DNA from: Buddleja alternifolia
Taxonomy: Eukaryota; Streptophyta; Magnoliopsida; Lamiales; Scrophulariaceae
Assembly: GCA_019426215.1 (NCBI GenBank)
Contig: CM033392.1
Coordinates: forward strand, 36,004,814 to 36,068,813
DNA length: 64,000 nucleotides
Direction: 5' to 3'
In this document: positions 1 to 10,160 of the stretch, piece by piece
How positions within the stretch are numbered: the first letter of the stretch is position 1
How the letters are laid out: each line of letters opens with the position of its first letter
Notes under the pieces: model-generated
What the model saw: only the letters and a program-made list of their open reading frames with translations
The model's database searches: none
Told to the model about the DNA's origin: nothing
Made by a program: the position numbers and the translations under genes

Positions 1-536
1 GGTATTACGGGTCTAACTACTCTGATAACATATCCAATACTACAATCATGTTATAAATGACTCCTCAGATCTAAAGTTCACACATACTATCGCACTCTTA
101 ATCCCGATCATTGACTGTCAAAGAGTAAATACCCATGTGATCGGATTAATGCGAGTCGAGTTTAAATATGTTAATTCCATTAATCATATTCATGACACCA
201 GCTCCCACTAGCTAATCAGTGTACTACTGACACTTCCTTGTCAAAGAAGGTGTGATATGAGTTAAATATTTGTGCCCAATTAATATTCATTAACTCATGA
301 ACTCCCAGTTTTAGAGATTAAGTACTGGACTGTTTCAGTGCCTCCTCTTGTTCATAGGAGGTATCTTGAAATCTCTTGGACTAATTTGTTCAACACTTTT
401 AAATCCCATTAGATTTATATGAACAACGTCAAAAACTTTATTCTATAAATAGAAACAACAAACATTTTGTACAAATAACTTATCTAAGCCCTACACAATC
501 TAATTCCTCATAGGCATTGAGGGCATACACCTAACA
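1..536 (-). repeat. copia LTR, partial, reverse orientation
   Basis: The right edge at 536 reads CTAACA, so on the minus strand the LTR begins TGTTAGGTGTATGCCC. It is followed by the purine-rich tract GTAGGAGAT (537-545) and then the RNase H tail, the usual order at a copia 3' LTR. The left part lies outside the window. It aligns closely by eye with the LTR fragment at 12631-12841, so both belong to one family. Confidence 0.85.
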
Positions 537-551
537 ATCTCCTACTTGCAC

Positions 552-828
552 TCAACGCCAATCGCTATGGTGTTTGATTCCCATCTTCTCAAGATGTTTA
601 TCTAGCACCACCTGTGATAATGTCTTGGTGAGTGGGTCAGCCACGTTTTTGGCTGAGGCTATTTTTTGCACGGCTATATCGCCTCTTCCAATGATTTCTC
701 CTATTATATGATATTTCCTCATCACGTGTTTAGATTTGTTGTGAGACCTTGGTTCTTTAGCTTGTACAATTGCTCCGTTGTTGTCACACCATAGTGACAA
801 TGACATTTCCATGCTAGGAACCACTCCA
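552..828 (-). pseudogene. copia Pol C-terminus (RNase H), truncated
   Basis: This is the last ~90 residues of a Ty1/copia polyprotein, the part of RNase H that removes RNA from the RNA/DNA hybrid in reverse transcription. The motifs CDNNGAIVQAKEPRSHNKSK and NVADPLTKTLS are typical of plant copia RNase H, and the protein ends a few bases before the LTR at 536. Homology stops abruptly at about 828, where forward-oriented leader sequence of another copia begins, so the rest of this pol was lost by a rearrangement rather than lying beyond the window. The reading frame is intact over the piece that remains. Confidence 0.9.
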
Positions 829-2201
829 ACAGTGGGGTTCGAAGTATGTAATTCATGTGTAAATATGTGATTAGATGCATGATTTACAGTTTTTTGCGAT
901 GCATGATCAGATATGTAGATTTCACATTTTTGTGTTCTTGAGGAATTGTTATTTATTTTTATTCATTAGAAATTAATGAAAATTGAATTTTATGTAATTT
1001 TAATGTGATGGAATAAAAAGTCCCAATTTCAGCGACTAAGCCGTTGGCGTAGTGGTGACGGGACGCCGATTCTAGCCTGTACGCGCACATCTGCTTGACA
1101 CGAGCCCATCTGTCTCAGCAGCTCGGCTGTCAAGATGGATGGGCCGCACAGCGCAACCCATCTTGGGCTCGTTGTGGGAGACCAATTGCTCGGCAGTTGG
1201 GCTGCACGGTGAGCCACCTATGTGCTTTTCAACACACGGGTCAAACCGACCCGACCCGGGTCGACCCAGGGGTGGCCGGGCTGTTTTTCAATAAACTATT
1301 ATTAAGTTTTTGATTAAAATTGGATTTTAATGCAATAATAAATAATATAGTTTATTGAAAAAGGGGATTTTAAAATTTCCAGTTATCTAATTTTATTAAA
1401 GTTGGACTATAAATGAAATTTGATATATTCTATTTAAAATTAGTTTTAATAGACTTAGAGGTTATTTATAATTAAAATTGGATTTTAATATAAAATTAAT
1501 TGGAGTTTAATAAATTGGATTTTCTAATAGAACTAAATAAATTTATTTTCCTCGAGAATATGAATTCAATAATTTAATTAGAACCTAACATATATTTTTT
1601 TCGTGTGTTATATGATATATCATGTTTGACATGTTATGTGATGGGAGACATGATTCATGGACTTAGACTCGCTTTATTTTGTATTTATTTTTGTGGGTTG
1701 TAAAGGCCACTTTGAACCTATGTTTATTTTCTTTCTATAAAATTTGTATAGGTTGATTATACTAAATTTGTAATAGTTAAAAATAGAATAGGCACAAACA
1801 AAATATTCAAGTTGAGCCAAGAAGATACAAGAAGGAGTTTTGGAAGCTTTAGTGTAGTTTCTTTTAATTAGCGATTGAGTCATTGGCTTGACTCAATCTA
1901 GGATTATAGTTCATGAATCATGCGTTGTTAGCTTTCTAGGATTGCTTTTAATTTATAAGTGATTCATGTTTATGTGTTTTTTATATAATGTTTATGCAAA
2001 GTGAGACCTATTAAATAATTAAACTCTGCCACATTTAAAAATATTAAGTTGGTAAAGGGTAATAGTTATCCTGTTTTCCATTGAACTTAGGAAAAACTTG
2101 AAATGATATTTAATATAAAATATCGTTCCTAAGCAATTGGGGTTATATATTGAAATATATTTTAGATTTTTGCAAGTGTATAAAATGCCATTAGTCGAAA
2201 C

Positions 2202-2436
2202 AAATTTCACCCCACATACCGTTAAAAGGTTGCAAGGTGAAATTTAATTGTTAGACTGATAGATAGTTAGTGGGTTAAACTTAAATTATTTATAAATCAA
2301 TATGTACGTTAAACGGTTGCGATTTGATGAATAAGAACAAAAGGATTGAATCATCCATTTGATGAGTTGGTGTTGGACATACATCACTTAATAGATTAAT
2401 TAGGTCACATACTAGCAAAAGGTTGCAACCTATTAA
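2202..2436 (+). other. Leader hairpin cluster, copy A
   Basis: The loop family ACCGTTAAAAGGTTGCAA occurs at 2218, 2305 and 2411. The first sits in a perfect 10-bp stem, AAATTTCACC (2202-2211) with GGTGAAATTT (2236-2245), around a 24-nt loop. The third has TTAATTAGG and CCTATTAA arms (2396-2404, 2429-2436) around another 24-nt loop. The stem of the second is weak. Confidence 0.6.
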
Positions 2437-3647
2437 ACTAGTTAAAGAAATCAATCACCACTATGAAGTCTACCAAAGATGACTTCCGAATTCTACAGTG
2501 GGAGTGAAATTTGATTGCGTGATTTATGTTTCGAATATAAATCAAGTTTTTGTATTGGATATTAATTTATGCATGAACATGAATATGTGGTTTGATTATT
2601 CTTGGATTTCAGCTCGAAAAAGTCGAGACGGCGCAGCCTAACGGGCGGCGCGGGCTTTGACATGGTGCCTGCACAACAAGCGCTGTGTGCCTGTCAAACC
2701 ACGGTTTTGACCCATAGGCTTGACCCATGGGTCAACCCAATTTTTTAAATTTTAATAAAATATTAATTGTAAAATGATTTAAAAAATTAATTAAAGGATA
2801 AAATAATTTTTGAATTTAGTTTTATGCCAAATTTTAAATTGGATTTAAAATTAAAAATTAATCCTAGAACAAAGAAATTTAGTTTGAATTAAATTCTTTG
2901 TCGAATCAATTGGAAATTGATTCTTTGAAACTAAATTGAAATAGGATTAGAGTTGAATTCATTTATAAATTGGGTTTAAATCAATTCAATTAATTTTAGA
3001 CCACACACAATTAAAATTGCATTTTAATTTGATTCTTTTTCAAAGAACTCCAACGTATTAGCTATGTTTTATAATCTTTTGATGCATGATATTGTGGGAT
3101 GTCTTCCATGGACTAGTTTTATTTATGAGTTTTGTGTTCTAGTTTGTATCAGGTCTTTAGTACCCCTTAGTTTGTATTTTAATTTTTTTATAAATATGCA
3201 TAGAATGCATTTTTGTCTATAATTAGAATAGGACCTTTTTGGAAGAAGATATGCTTGGAGCTAGAAGACCTCAAAGTTAGACATACGCTACATATTATAG
3301 GTCCCCTAACCCTCGATTGAGCCGTTAGCTTGACTCAATCTAGATAAGCCCATGGAAAGCATGTGTGATAGAATTGCTAGGCGTTTTCTATTTTATAATC
3401 CATGTATGCGAGCTATAAATGGATAATGTGCAAAGTGAGACTAATGAAACTCAAATTCTCTCATTGGATAAAAATATTGAATGTAGATTAAAACGGAATT
3501 GGACGTCCCGGCTCTCCATCAAACTTAGGAGAAATTGAATTAATGTCAATATGCATAATTTTTCCCATTAAGTGGGGGTTATGCATTGCGAAATTTATTT
3601 AAATAAGTGCATTAGATGCAATCAATCAAAACAATTTTTACCCCTAT

Positions 3648-3877
3648 ATATCGACAGAGGGTTGCAAGACGGAATTCAATTGTTAGATTGATTGGAAGTT
3701 GATGGGACCAAATTCAGATAGATCACAACCTATATATCGTTAAAGGGTTGTGGTCATGTGATCTATGAGCTAAATTAATGATTGAATCGCATGTTAGACA
3801 TTGCTGGCAAGGATTGTCACTTTAATAAATTTAGTGAGCCATATATCGTTAAGAGGTTGCAATTCACCGACTTTATT
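3648..3877 (+). other. Leader hairpin cluster, copy B
   Basis: Three copies of the loop motif lie at 3648, 3732 and 3841 (best form ATCGTTAAAGGGTTG). The middle one has a perfect 10-bp stem: ATAGATCACA (3718-3727) with TGTGATCTAT (3757-3766). The third has a broken stem (AATAAA with TTTATT, GTGA with TCAC). The first has little stem left. Stem sequences differ from copy A although the loop is shared. Confidence 0.6.
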
Positions 3878-4072
3878 AAAGAACTCAATCACTCACTACG
3901 AAATCTTTCCAACTAGATTTCCAAATATTGCAGTGGGAGTGCAATAACTCAAAAAATATAGTGGGAGCTAAGTGAAAATTCAAAGTCCTGTCTAATTTTA
4001 CTTGGTGTACAACATAACAACCTAATTAAATCTTTATTTATTCTCTGCAATTATTTTATTTTCTCTCTCAAA

Positions 4073-4778
4073 GTGGTTAACAACCCTCTTTCAACTTTGC
4101 TTGAGAAAAACATCCTCACTGGACCAAATTATATTGACTGGCTCAGAAATTTGAGGATAATCCTAAGTTTAGAGTGCCTTAGCTATGTACTCGAAGCTGA
4201 TAAACCCGCAGCCCCAGCTGAAGAAGCCGAGGACAATGAACATGAGGCATACAACACTTGGTGTAAATATGGCATTCGCGTTAAGGGTTTTATGCTCGGC
4301 TCCATGAACAATGAACTGCAAAGATCCAACGAGAACATGGATGACTCGAGGTCGATCATGATGCATCTTAAGGAGCTTTATGGAGAGCACAGTAGGACCG
4401 CTCGATATGAGATATCCAGAGAGCTCTTTAGAGCTAGGATGGGAGAAGAATAGAAGTTGGGAGACAATTTACTCAAAATGATTTCAATGATTGAGAGACT
4501 GGAAGCTCTCGATTTTTTCAAGGATTTCTACCTTCAAACTGCTCTCATCCTACAATCACTCCCTAGCTCTTTTTTCTAGTTCATTGTGAACTTGAATATG
4601 AATGAAATTGAATGTATATTGGATGGGCTGAAGAACAAACTGATTAGTGCGTAGGGGCTAAATGAAACCAAAGGGAAAGGAGTCTGCTCTAGCTATATGA
4701 ACTTATGGAGGAACTTGTAGTTCTAACAAGAGGAAGAGAGACAAGAAGAAGAAGGAAGCGTTCAGGCTGAGGGGAGAC
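4073..4778 (+). pseudogene. copia no. 1 gag, broken
   Basis: This is the capsid-like Gag of a Ty1/copia element (UBN2-type), which forms the particle that packages the element RNA. The N-terminus has the family motif GPNYIDWLRNLRIILSLE, followed by MLGSMNNELQRS and LYGEHSRTARYEISRELF. The usual ATG is replaced by GTG at 4073 (other copies read AAAATGAC at this place), so the start codon looks mutated. A TAG follows codon 126 (4451-4453). Gag homology continues behind it (LEALDF, LILQSLP equivalents) with more stops and frame changes as far as the zinc knuckle. It is a dead copy. Confidence 0.88.
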
Positions 4779-5051
4779 ATGGGAAAAGGAAAAGCTTCCA
4801 AGAAGTACAGAGGGCATGGGCCGAAGAAGACATATATCTGCCTTTACTGCAAAGAAGCCAGTCACTGGAAATGTGATTGCCCAATGCTAAAGGCTGATAC
4901 TGCCGCATGTATGGAACTTTATATTTTAGAAACTAATTGTTCTATGACTGTATTCTCCACTTCATGGATTCTAGACCTAAGATCTACCGCTCATGTCTGT
5001 GTTTTGGAACAGGATCTGGAAGAAGTAGGAGGCTCGAGGAGGAAGAAGTGA
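4779..5051 (+). pseudogene. copia no. 1 zinc knuckle and protease start
   Basis: The piece covers the nucleocapsid zinc knuckle CLYCKEASHWKCDC (CX2CX4HX4C, all four ligands present), which binds RNA, followed by the start of the aspartic protease. The protease active site should read DSGA after STSWIL; here it is STSWILDLRSTAHVC, so the catalytic Asp is kept but the Ser-Gly are lost and the protease cannot be active. The frame breaks after the LEQDLEEV stretch. It continues the gag above in a shifted frame. Confidence 0.87.
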
Positions 5052-5094
5052 TGGTCCATGTAGGCAGCGGACATAGTGTGGTAGCTACTCAAAT

Positions 5095-5524
5095 ATGATC
5101 TACTTCTTTATTTTTATCTACTGGACATTTACTAGTTTTGGATGATTGCCTTGTTTTGCCCAAGGAGCTTAATAACATTTGTTCTATTCTCGTATTAGTT
5201 AGACTTGGATACGATTTCTGGTTTTTGAACAATGTTTGCAATATTTACTTAAGGAATAAGTTTGCATCTTTAGTAAATGGTTTATATTACTTGAATGTCC
5301 AAAATAGATGTATTGTGAATGCAATCACCAAGAAACGAGGTATGTCTGGGACAAACCAAAGACTTATCTGGCACTTAAGACTATATCATGCTGGAGAATA
5401 CAAGATTCGCGAACTTGACAAAAATGGGCTAATAAGCACATTTGGGTCGGACTTACTCCCCACTTGTGAGTCTTGTCTCAAAGGCAAAATGACTAGGTCA
5501 CCCTTCACAGGGCATTTGGAATGA
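5095..5524 (+). pseudogene. copia no. 1 protease end and GAG-pre-integrase
   Basis: The protein continues with the C-terminal half of the protease (DDCLVLPKELNNI) and the GAG-pre-integrase module that precedes the integrase core. The HHCC zinc site is recognisable: HLRLYHAGEYKI for the histidines and CESCLKGKM for the cysteines. The frame ends at a TGA just before the integrase core (GHLE stop), where other copies read through, so this is an inactivating stop. The next ORF starts ten bases later. Confidence 0.87.
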
Positions 5525-5533
5525 GGCAATGAA

Positions 5534-6029
5534 GTGCTTGGTTTAATATATACTGACGTTTGCGGACCTTTTGGGAAAATGGCTCGTGGAGGTTTTCAAT
5601 ACTTCATTACATTTACGGGCGACCACTCTAGGTATGGTCTTGTATACCTCATGAAGCATAAGTCTGAAACTATTGAATGGTTCAAAAGATTCAAGGACTT
5701 CGTTGAAAACCAAACTGACAAACGTATCAAAACACTACTATCTGATCGAGGTGAAGAATATATCAGAACCGAATTTGGTGAGTTCTTAATTGAACATGGA
5801 ATTGTATTACAATTAACCCCTCCATTGACTCCACAACTCAATGGGGTAGCCGAGCGACAAAATAGAACTCCATTGGATATGGTTCGATTGATGGCCAGCT
5901 AGACGGATCTTCCCATATCATTGTGGGGCTATGCATTGCTCACAGCAGCCCACATCTTGAATAGGTGTCCATCTAGGTCTGTTCCTAAAACTCCTTATTA
6001 GATATGGAGTGAAAAGATGCCTAGTCCTA
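5534..6029 (+). pseudogene. copia no. 1 integrase, cut by an LTR insertion
   Basis: This is the rve integrase core that joins element cDNA to the chromosome. The acidic triad is visible: Asp in YTDVCGPFG, Asp in SDRGEEY, Glu in LNGVAERQNRT. A TAG ends the ORF at about 5902; beyond it the homology continues (DLPISLWGYALLTAAHILN equivalent) to about 6029, where the sequence changes to the TGTTAGG start of another LTR. The equivalent stretch in copia no. 3 (30045-30085) runs on uninterrupted, showing where the insertion happened. The right half of this element is not found in the window. Confidence 0.88.
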
Positions 6030-7776
6030 TGTTAGGATTATGCCATCAGATGCCATAGAGGATAGAATGATAGGGCATCTATCTTGTAATTAACTTATAT
6101 CCATATTTTTAATAAAGGCATTATTTAGCTTTCACTTAAATCTTATCTGCATCTATAAGTAGTGTAAAGCGCTTTTGTCCATGTTTTCAGTGTGATCCCT
6201 CTACTTCCTATAGGATAGGAAGATTGGCGCTAGGGAGATCGATCTTGATTACTAAAAACAAGTTCACAAGTAAAGTGAAGTTTTTAATGAACAAATAAAG
6301 ACTTAGTACACTTATACAATCTTATCTCTAACATGGGAATGCCTGTCTGGTACCATGGGATGGTAGGAGATTAAGATTGTAGGCACATCAGTGGAACTAA
6401 TATGCTCGAACACGACTCGCATCGGTTTTGTCACATGGGTTTTCACTCTGTGACTGTCAATGACAGAACTAATTATGTGTAATAGGTGTAAGCGAACCTT
6501 TGACCTGAAACATCATGCTGAAGATGCATTTGTGACGTCAAGCATTTCATTAGAGTAGTTAGACCCAATTCACCCGTTGGTGGAGTCGACCTCGAAAGAC
6601 GGCTTGATGGGAAAATGGTAGTCTTAGCTGATATCTAGATGGGATTTGTTCTCTCATAAGTGAGTGAGAAAGTACCCTATGTGATTATAGATAAATAGAG
6701 ATCAAAATCTTTGGCCAAAGCATAAAGAGACGATTGTGTTAGGCACTAAATCTATCTCAATGATCTCGTATTATTATAATTAATACATATGGTCAAGTCC
6801 AGTGAGTTTGACATAGCCATGACTCTCACTTCACTGGGGCACACGAACAAAGGGTTTATACTTATACGGTATTTATGATTGGAAGGTTGCGGAATGATCC
6901 TATCATTCGTTTTCATTAGGGCTACGAAGTGGGCCACGTGACTGGCTAGGTGTTACCCACTTTTTTTGGTTTCTTCTCATTACCAAATGAAACGAACCTA
7001 AAGAGTCGCGCTAAAGAATTGATGAAGAAAAATTGAAAAAGGATTTTCTATTTTATTTTTGGAGAGATTTAATTTATTGGAAAAATTAAATAATTAATTA
7101 ATTACTTATTGGTTATGATAATTAATTAAAAGGATAAGATTAATTATTAATTAATCTCTTAGAGAAATATATTAATGAATTAATTTATCTAATAAATTTT
7201 ATTATTTGATTGATTAATTTATTTATTGGATATAATAAATTATTAATTGAATAAAGAATTATTTAAACAAAGCAAAAGAAAATCCGGGCCCAATATGGGG
7301 CGTCCTTAGGGCTAGATTGGATGATCAATTTGGTCTCTTTTGTGTTATCTTGGTCAATAAGCCATTGAGATATAAAAGCCTTCTCTTGACTCTAACCTAG
7401 CAATAAGTTTACAATTCATTCTAACTCTCCAAGAAAAGAAAAAGGAAAAAGATCCTCCCTCTCTATACATACACTAATTGAAAAGAAGTCGAATTTTTTT
7501 ATCATCAATTCGTGCGTGATAATTTAGAGACAACGTGCTTCGTTGTTTGGATTAATTTTCAAGAAACTTCAAGAACTCAAGACTTGAACAATACGAGAAT
7601 TGAAGAATTCAAGAAGTTCATAAATTCGAAATTTTGAAGAAGAATTGGATTCTCCAACAACTTCGTTTTAAGGTGTAATTTGAATATGTGATCATTGAAT
7701 TCAACTTTGGGTTTTTGAAATAATTTTTTTTAAAATTCTTCCGATGCGTTTATGTTATTTTTCGCAAAACCCAACT
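6030..7776 (+). repeat. copia no. 2 5' LTR
   Basis: The LTR starts TGTTAGGATTATGCC at 6030 and ends ...AAAACCCAACT at 7776; the last base is T where related LTRs have CCCAACA. It is directly followed by a primer-binding site. Length is 1747 bp. The interior is AT-rich, and the AGACAACGTG block near 7527 recurs in the LTR at 59486-60714, so both are one family. I saw no matching 3' LTR. Confidence 0.88.
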
Positions 7777-7777
7777 G

Positions 7778-7790
7778 TGGTATCAGAGTC
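7778..7790 (+). promoter_or_regulatory. Primer-binding site, copia no. 2
   Basis: TGGTATCAGAGTC lies one base past the LTR end and is complementary to the 3' end of plant initiator tRNA-Met (usual form TGGTATCAGAGCC, one mismatch). Minus-strand cDNA synthesis would be primed here. Confidence 0.9.
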
Positions 7791-9438
7791 CATCTCTGAT
7801 TCGTATATTTAATTGAGTTTATGTGATTTATGATATGCAAAGTATATGTTTTTGAAGCATGTGATTATGCGTTAATTAAATATGCGTTTTTATGGTTTAA
7901 AGCATAGATTTTGATTTTTTATATTTGTTGTATATCTGGATATATGTCTGATTGTGTAAAAACTCAGAAATGAGGAAAAACGGGGCTCTTCAGTTGGCAC
8001 GCAGCAGCTGCGCGCGTGCTGTGTTCGCTGGTGCTGAGCAGCTGTGCACATGGCCAGGCCGTGTGGCCAGGCCACCTGCACACGGCCCATCGGGTCGTGT
8101 GCTCAGCCCGACGGGTCGTGTGTTTTGACACCCGATTCGCTAATTTGGGTCTAGGATCTGGATCGGTAAATGGCTTTGTGTTGGGTCGAAATTGAAATTT
8201 GGGTTTGGGTAAATTTAATTATTCGGGTGGGTCAAAAGGATGATGACCTGATATAATTTAATTAAGCCCAATAAGAAATTCAATCAATCTCGACTTATTA
8301 ATTAGTTTGGGCTTAATCTAATTAACTACAAATGGGCCCATTGGACGGGTGATTTGGACTTTAATTAAAAAATAGCCCAATAGAAATTAATAAAGTGTGC
8401 ATGTTTTTCTGAATTAATTAATTTGTGCCCAATTGGATTAAATCCAAGTAGACCGAAAGGATGGTAACTTGGGTTTGATGAAATCGAGCCCAATAAGATT
8501 AATTGGACTTCAATATTTAATTAGAATAATTTATTATTTTTCCTTGGATATTAATAATTAATTTATGGATTAAACATTATTAATTTTTTCTCGACTAGAA
8601 AAATACTTGGATATTTGAATATAGAATATATATTATTTTTCTTGGATATTAATAATTCATTCTTTAATCAAATAAAAGTTTTTCCATTTAATGATTGCTT
8701 TAAATCATAATAAAATAGAATTCCATATTTTATGTCTTTATTTAGTTGGACTAATATTATTTTGATTAAAGGTAGATATACTTAATTTTGAATTTTGTAT
8801 ATCTAAGTCATCTAGTAGGACTAGAATGAGTTTAATTGAAATAAATAATATATAAAAGTTGGGAATTTATTAAAGGACTTTTTAGTTGGACAAAAATTTT
8901 AATATCAACATAAGCGTTTTAATAATGCGAGCATGTATTAATTGATGCGAGCATGTCTTATGTGATAGAAACACCGATTACAGACTTAGGTTATGTTCGA
9001 TTTATTTATCTTTGCATGGGTTGTTGTAGTTAAATAATTTTGAATTATTTAAGTCCGTAAAGTTTTGTTTTTTCGCTTTACCTTTATGTGTGATGACCTA
9101 TTGGCTCGGGCCCTCTAGAAAAGTCCATGATCGAGTGTATATGGATTTATTTATTTAATTCCATGATAAATTGATGTTAGACATCACTTCAATTAATTGA
9201 TGGGCCAGAAATCGATTAGGTTGCAACCCATGTAATTAATTGAGGACCTCAATACCCGCTGTGGAATCGATGCCAATGATGATTCCCAATTTTCACATGG
9301 GAGTGTTGGATTCGAAAAGTGTAGTGAAAGCCAAGATTAATTTTAAGTCCTTCATTTTTCTTGGTTAAGTCAAATACAAGTAATCTAATTTAATCTGGTT
9401 TATTTCTGCAGTTATTTTCTCGTTAAATCTCTCTCAAA
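7791..9438 (+). other. copia no. 2 5' leader
   Basis: This is untranslated leader between primer-binding site and gag, without a gene. It holds a GC-rich block (about 7985-8130) followed by the conserved stretch GGGTCAAAAGGATGATGACC (about 8228). A second conserved stretch, GGTTTGATGAAATCGAGCCC, lies near 8474, and one leader hairpin sits at 9190-9242. The order is the same as in the leaders at 53786-55652 (reverse) and 60729-62613. Confidence 0.75.
9190..9242 (+). other. Leader hairpin with conserved loop
   Basis: Left arm CAATTAATTGATGGG (9190-9204) pairs with right arm CCCATGTAATTAATTG (9227-9242) over about 14 bp with one small bulge. The 22-nt loop contains ATCGATTAGGTTGCAA, a variant of the shared loop. 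In copia no. 4 the same arms survive near 62409-62438 but the loop is deleted. Confidence 0.65.
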
Positions 9439-10160
9439 ATGACAAACCCACTTTCAATACAACTCGGAAAGAATACTCTTACTAGACCCAATTATGTGGA
9501 CTGGCTTAGAAATTTGATGATTGTCCTCAATATGGAATCTCTGGGAAACGTCTTGGAGGCTGATATCCCGGTGGCTCCAGCTAGAACACGAGCCAACAAG
9601 GAAGAGGTCCAAGCTATGAAAAATGGGTCAAGAACGACATCCGGGTGAAAGGATACATGTTGGGATCTATGGCCAATGAACTTCAAAGGTCACATTATAA
9701 GATGCCCACTGCAAGAGCTATCCTACCTCACCTGGTAGAGCTCTATGGTGAGCATAGTCGAACTGCACGATATGAGATATCGAAAGAGCTTTTTGGAGCC
9801 AAGATGAAAGAAAGTGAGAAGGTTGGTGATCATGTCCTCAAAATGATTTCGAGGATCGAGAAATTGGAAGCTCTCGATTTCACCATGAACGCCACTCTTC
9901 AAACTAACTTAATCTTACAGTCTCTTCCTGATTCCTTCTCCCAATTTGTGGTTAACTTTAACTGCAATGAGATAGAGTGCAATTTAGCTGGGCTAATGAA
10001 CAAGTTGGTTATTGCACAATCTCAAATGAAACCTAAGGGAAAGGAAACTACCTTGGTCATTTCTTCTGGACCTAAAAAGTCTAAAGTTTAAGAAGAAGAA
10101 GAACAAGAAGCAGTCTGGCAAGCTTGGAGCTAAAAAGGGTGTCCAAAAGGGTAAGGGAAA
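9439..10160 (+). pseudogene. copia no. 2 gag, two frameshifts
   Basis: Gag of the same copia family, starting at the ATG of TCAAAATGACAAAC. The first part (9439-9648) has GPNYVDWLRNL-type sequence and ends in a shifted frame after EEVQA. The second (to 10091) restores the frame with YMLGSMANELQRS, GEHSRTARYEISKELFGA and LILQSLPDSF. Compared with R2, one or two bases are lost near 9615-9650. A second shift lies near 10085 in a run of AAG codons leading to the Lys-rich linker before the zinc knuckle. Of the forward copies this gag is the best preserved. Confidence 0.9.

Larger units (their letters stand above)
829..4072 (+). repeat. copia no. 1: tandemly duplicated 5' leader
   Basis: There is no gene here. 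Two diverged copies of a copia 5' untranslated leader lie head to tail (roughly 829-2508 and 2509-4072). Anchors repeat at a shift of about 1435 bp: 'GACTCAATCTA' near 1890 and 3333, a motif ending GGTTGCAAG at 2218 and 3648, and 'CAGTGGGAGTG' near 2497 and 3932. Each copy starts AT-rich, then has a GC-rich block (1035-1285; 2618-2745), an AT-rich stretch, and hairpins with a conserved loop. The first copy starts with AACAGTGG, resembling an LTR end plus the start of a primer-binding site, but the LTR itself is missing. Confidence 0.75.

Noticed and set aside
1029..1313. Two overlapping frames of 62-72 codons
   Set aside because: Same cause: GC-rich leader block of copia no. 1; no conserved protein.
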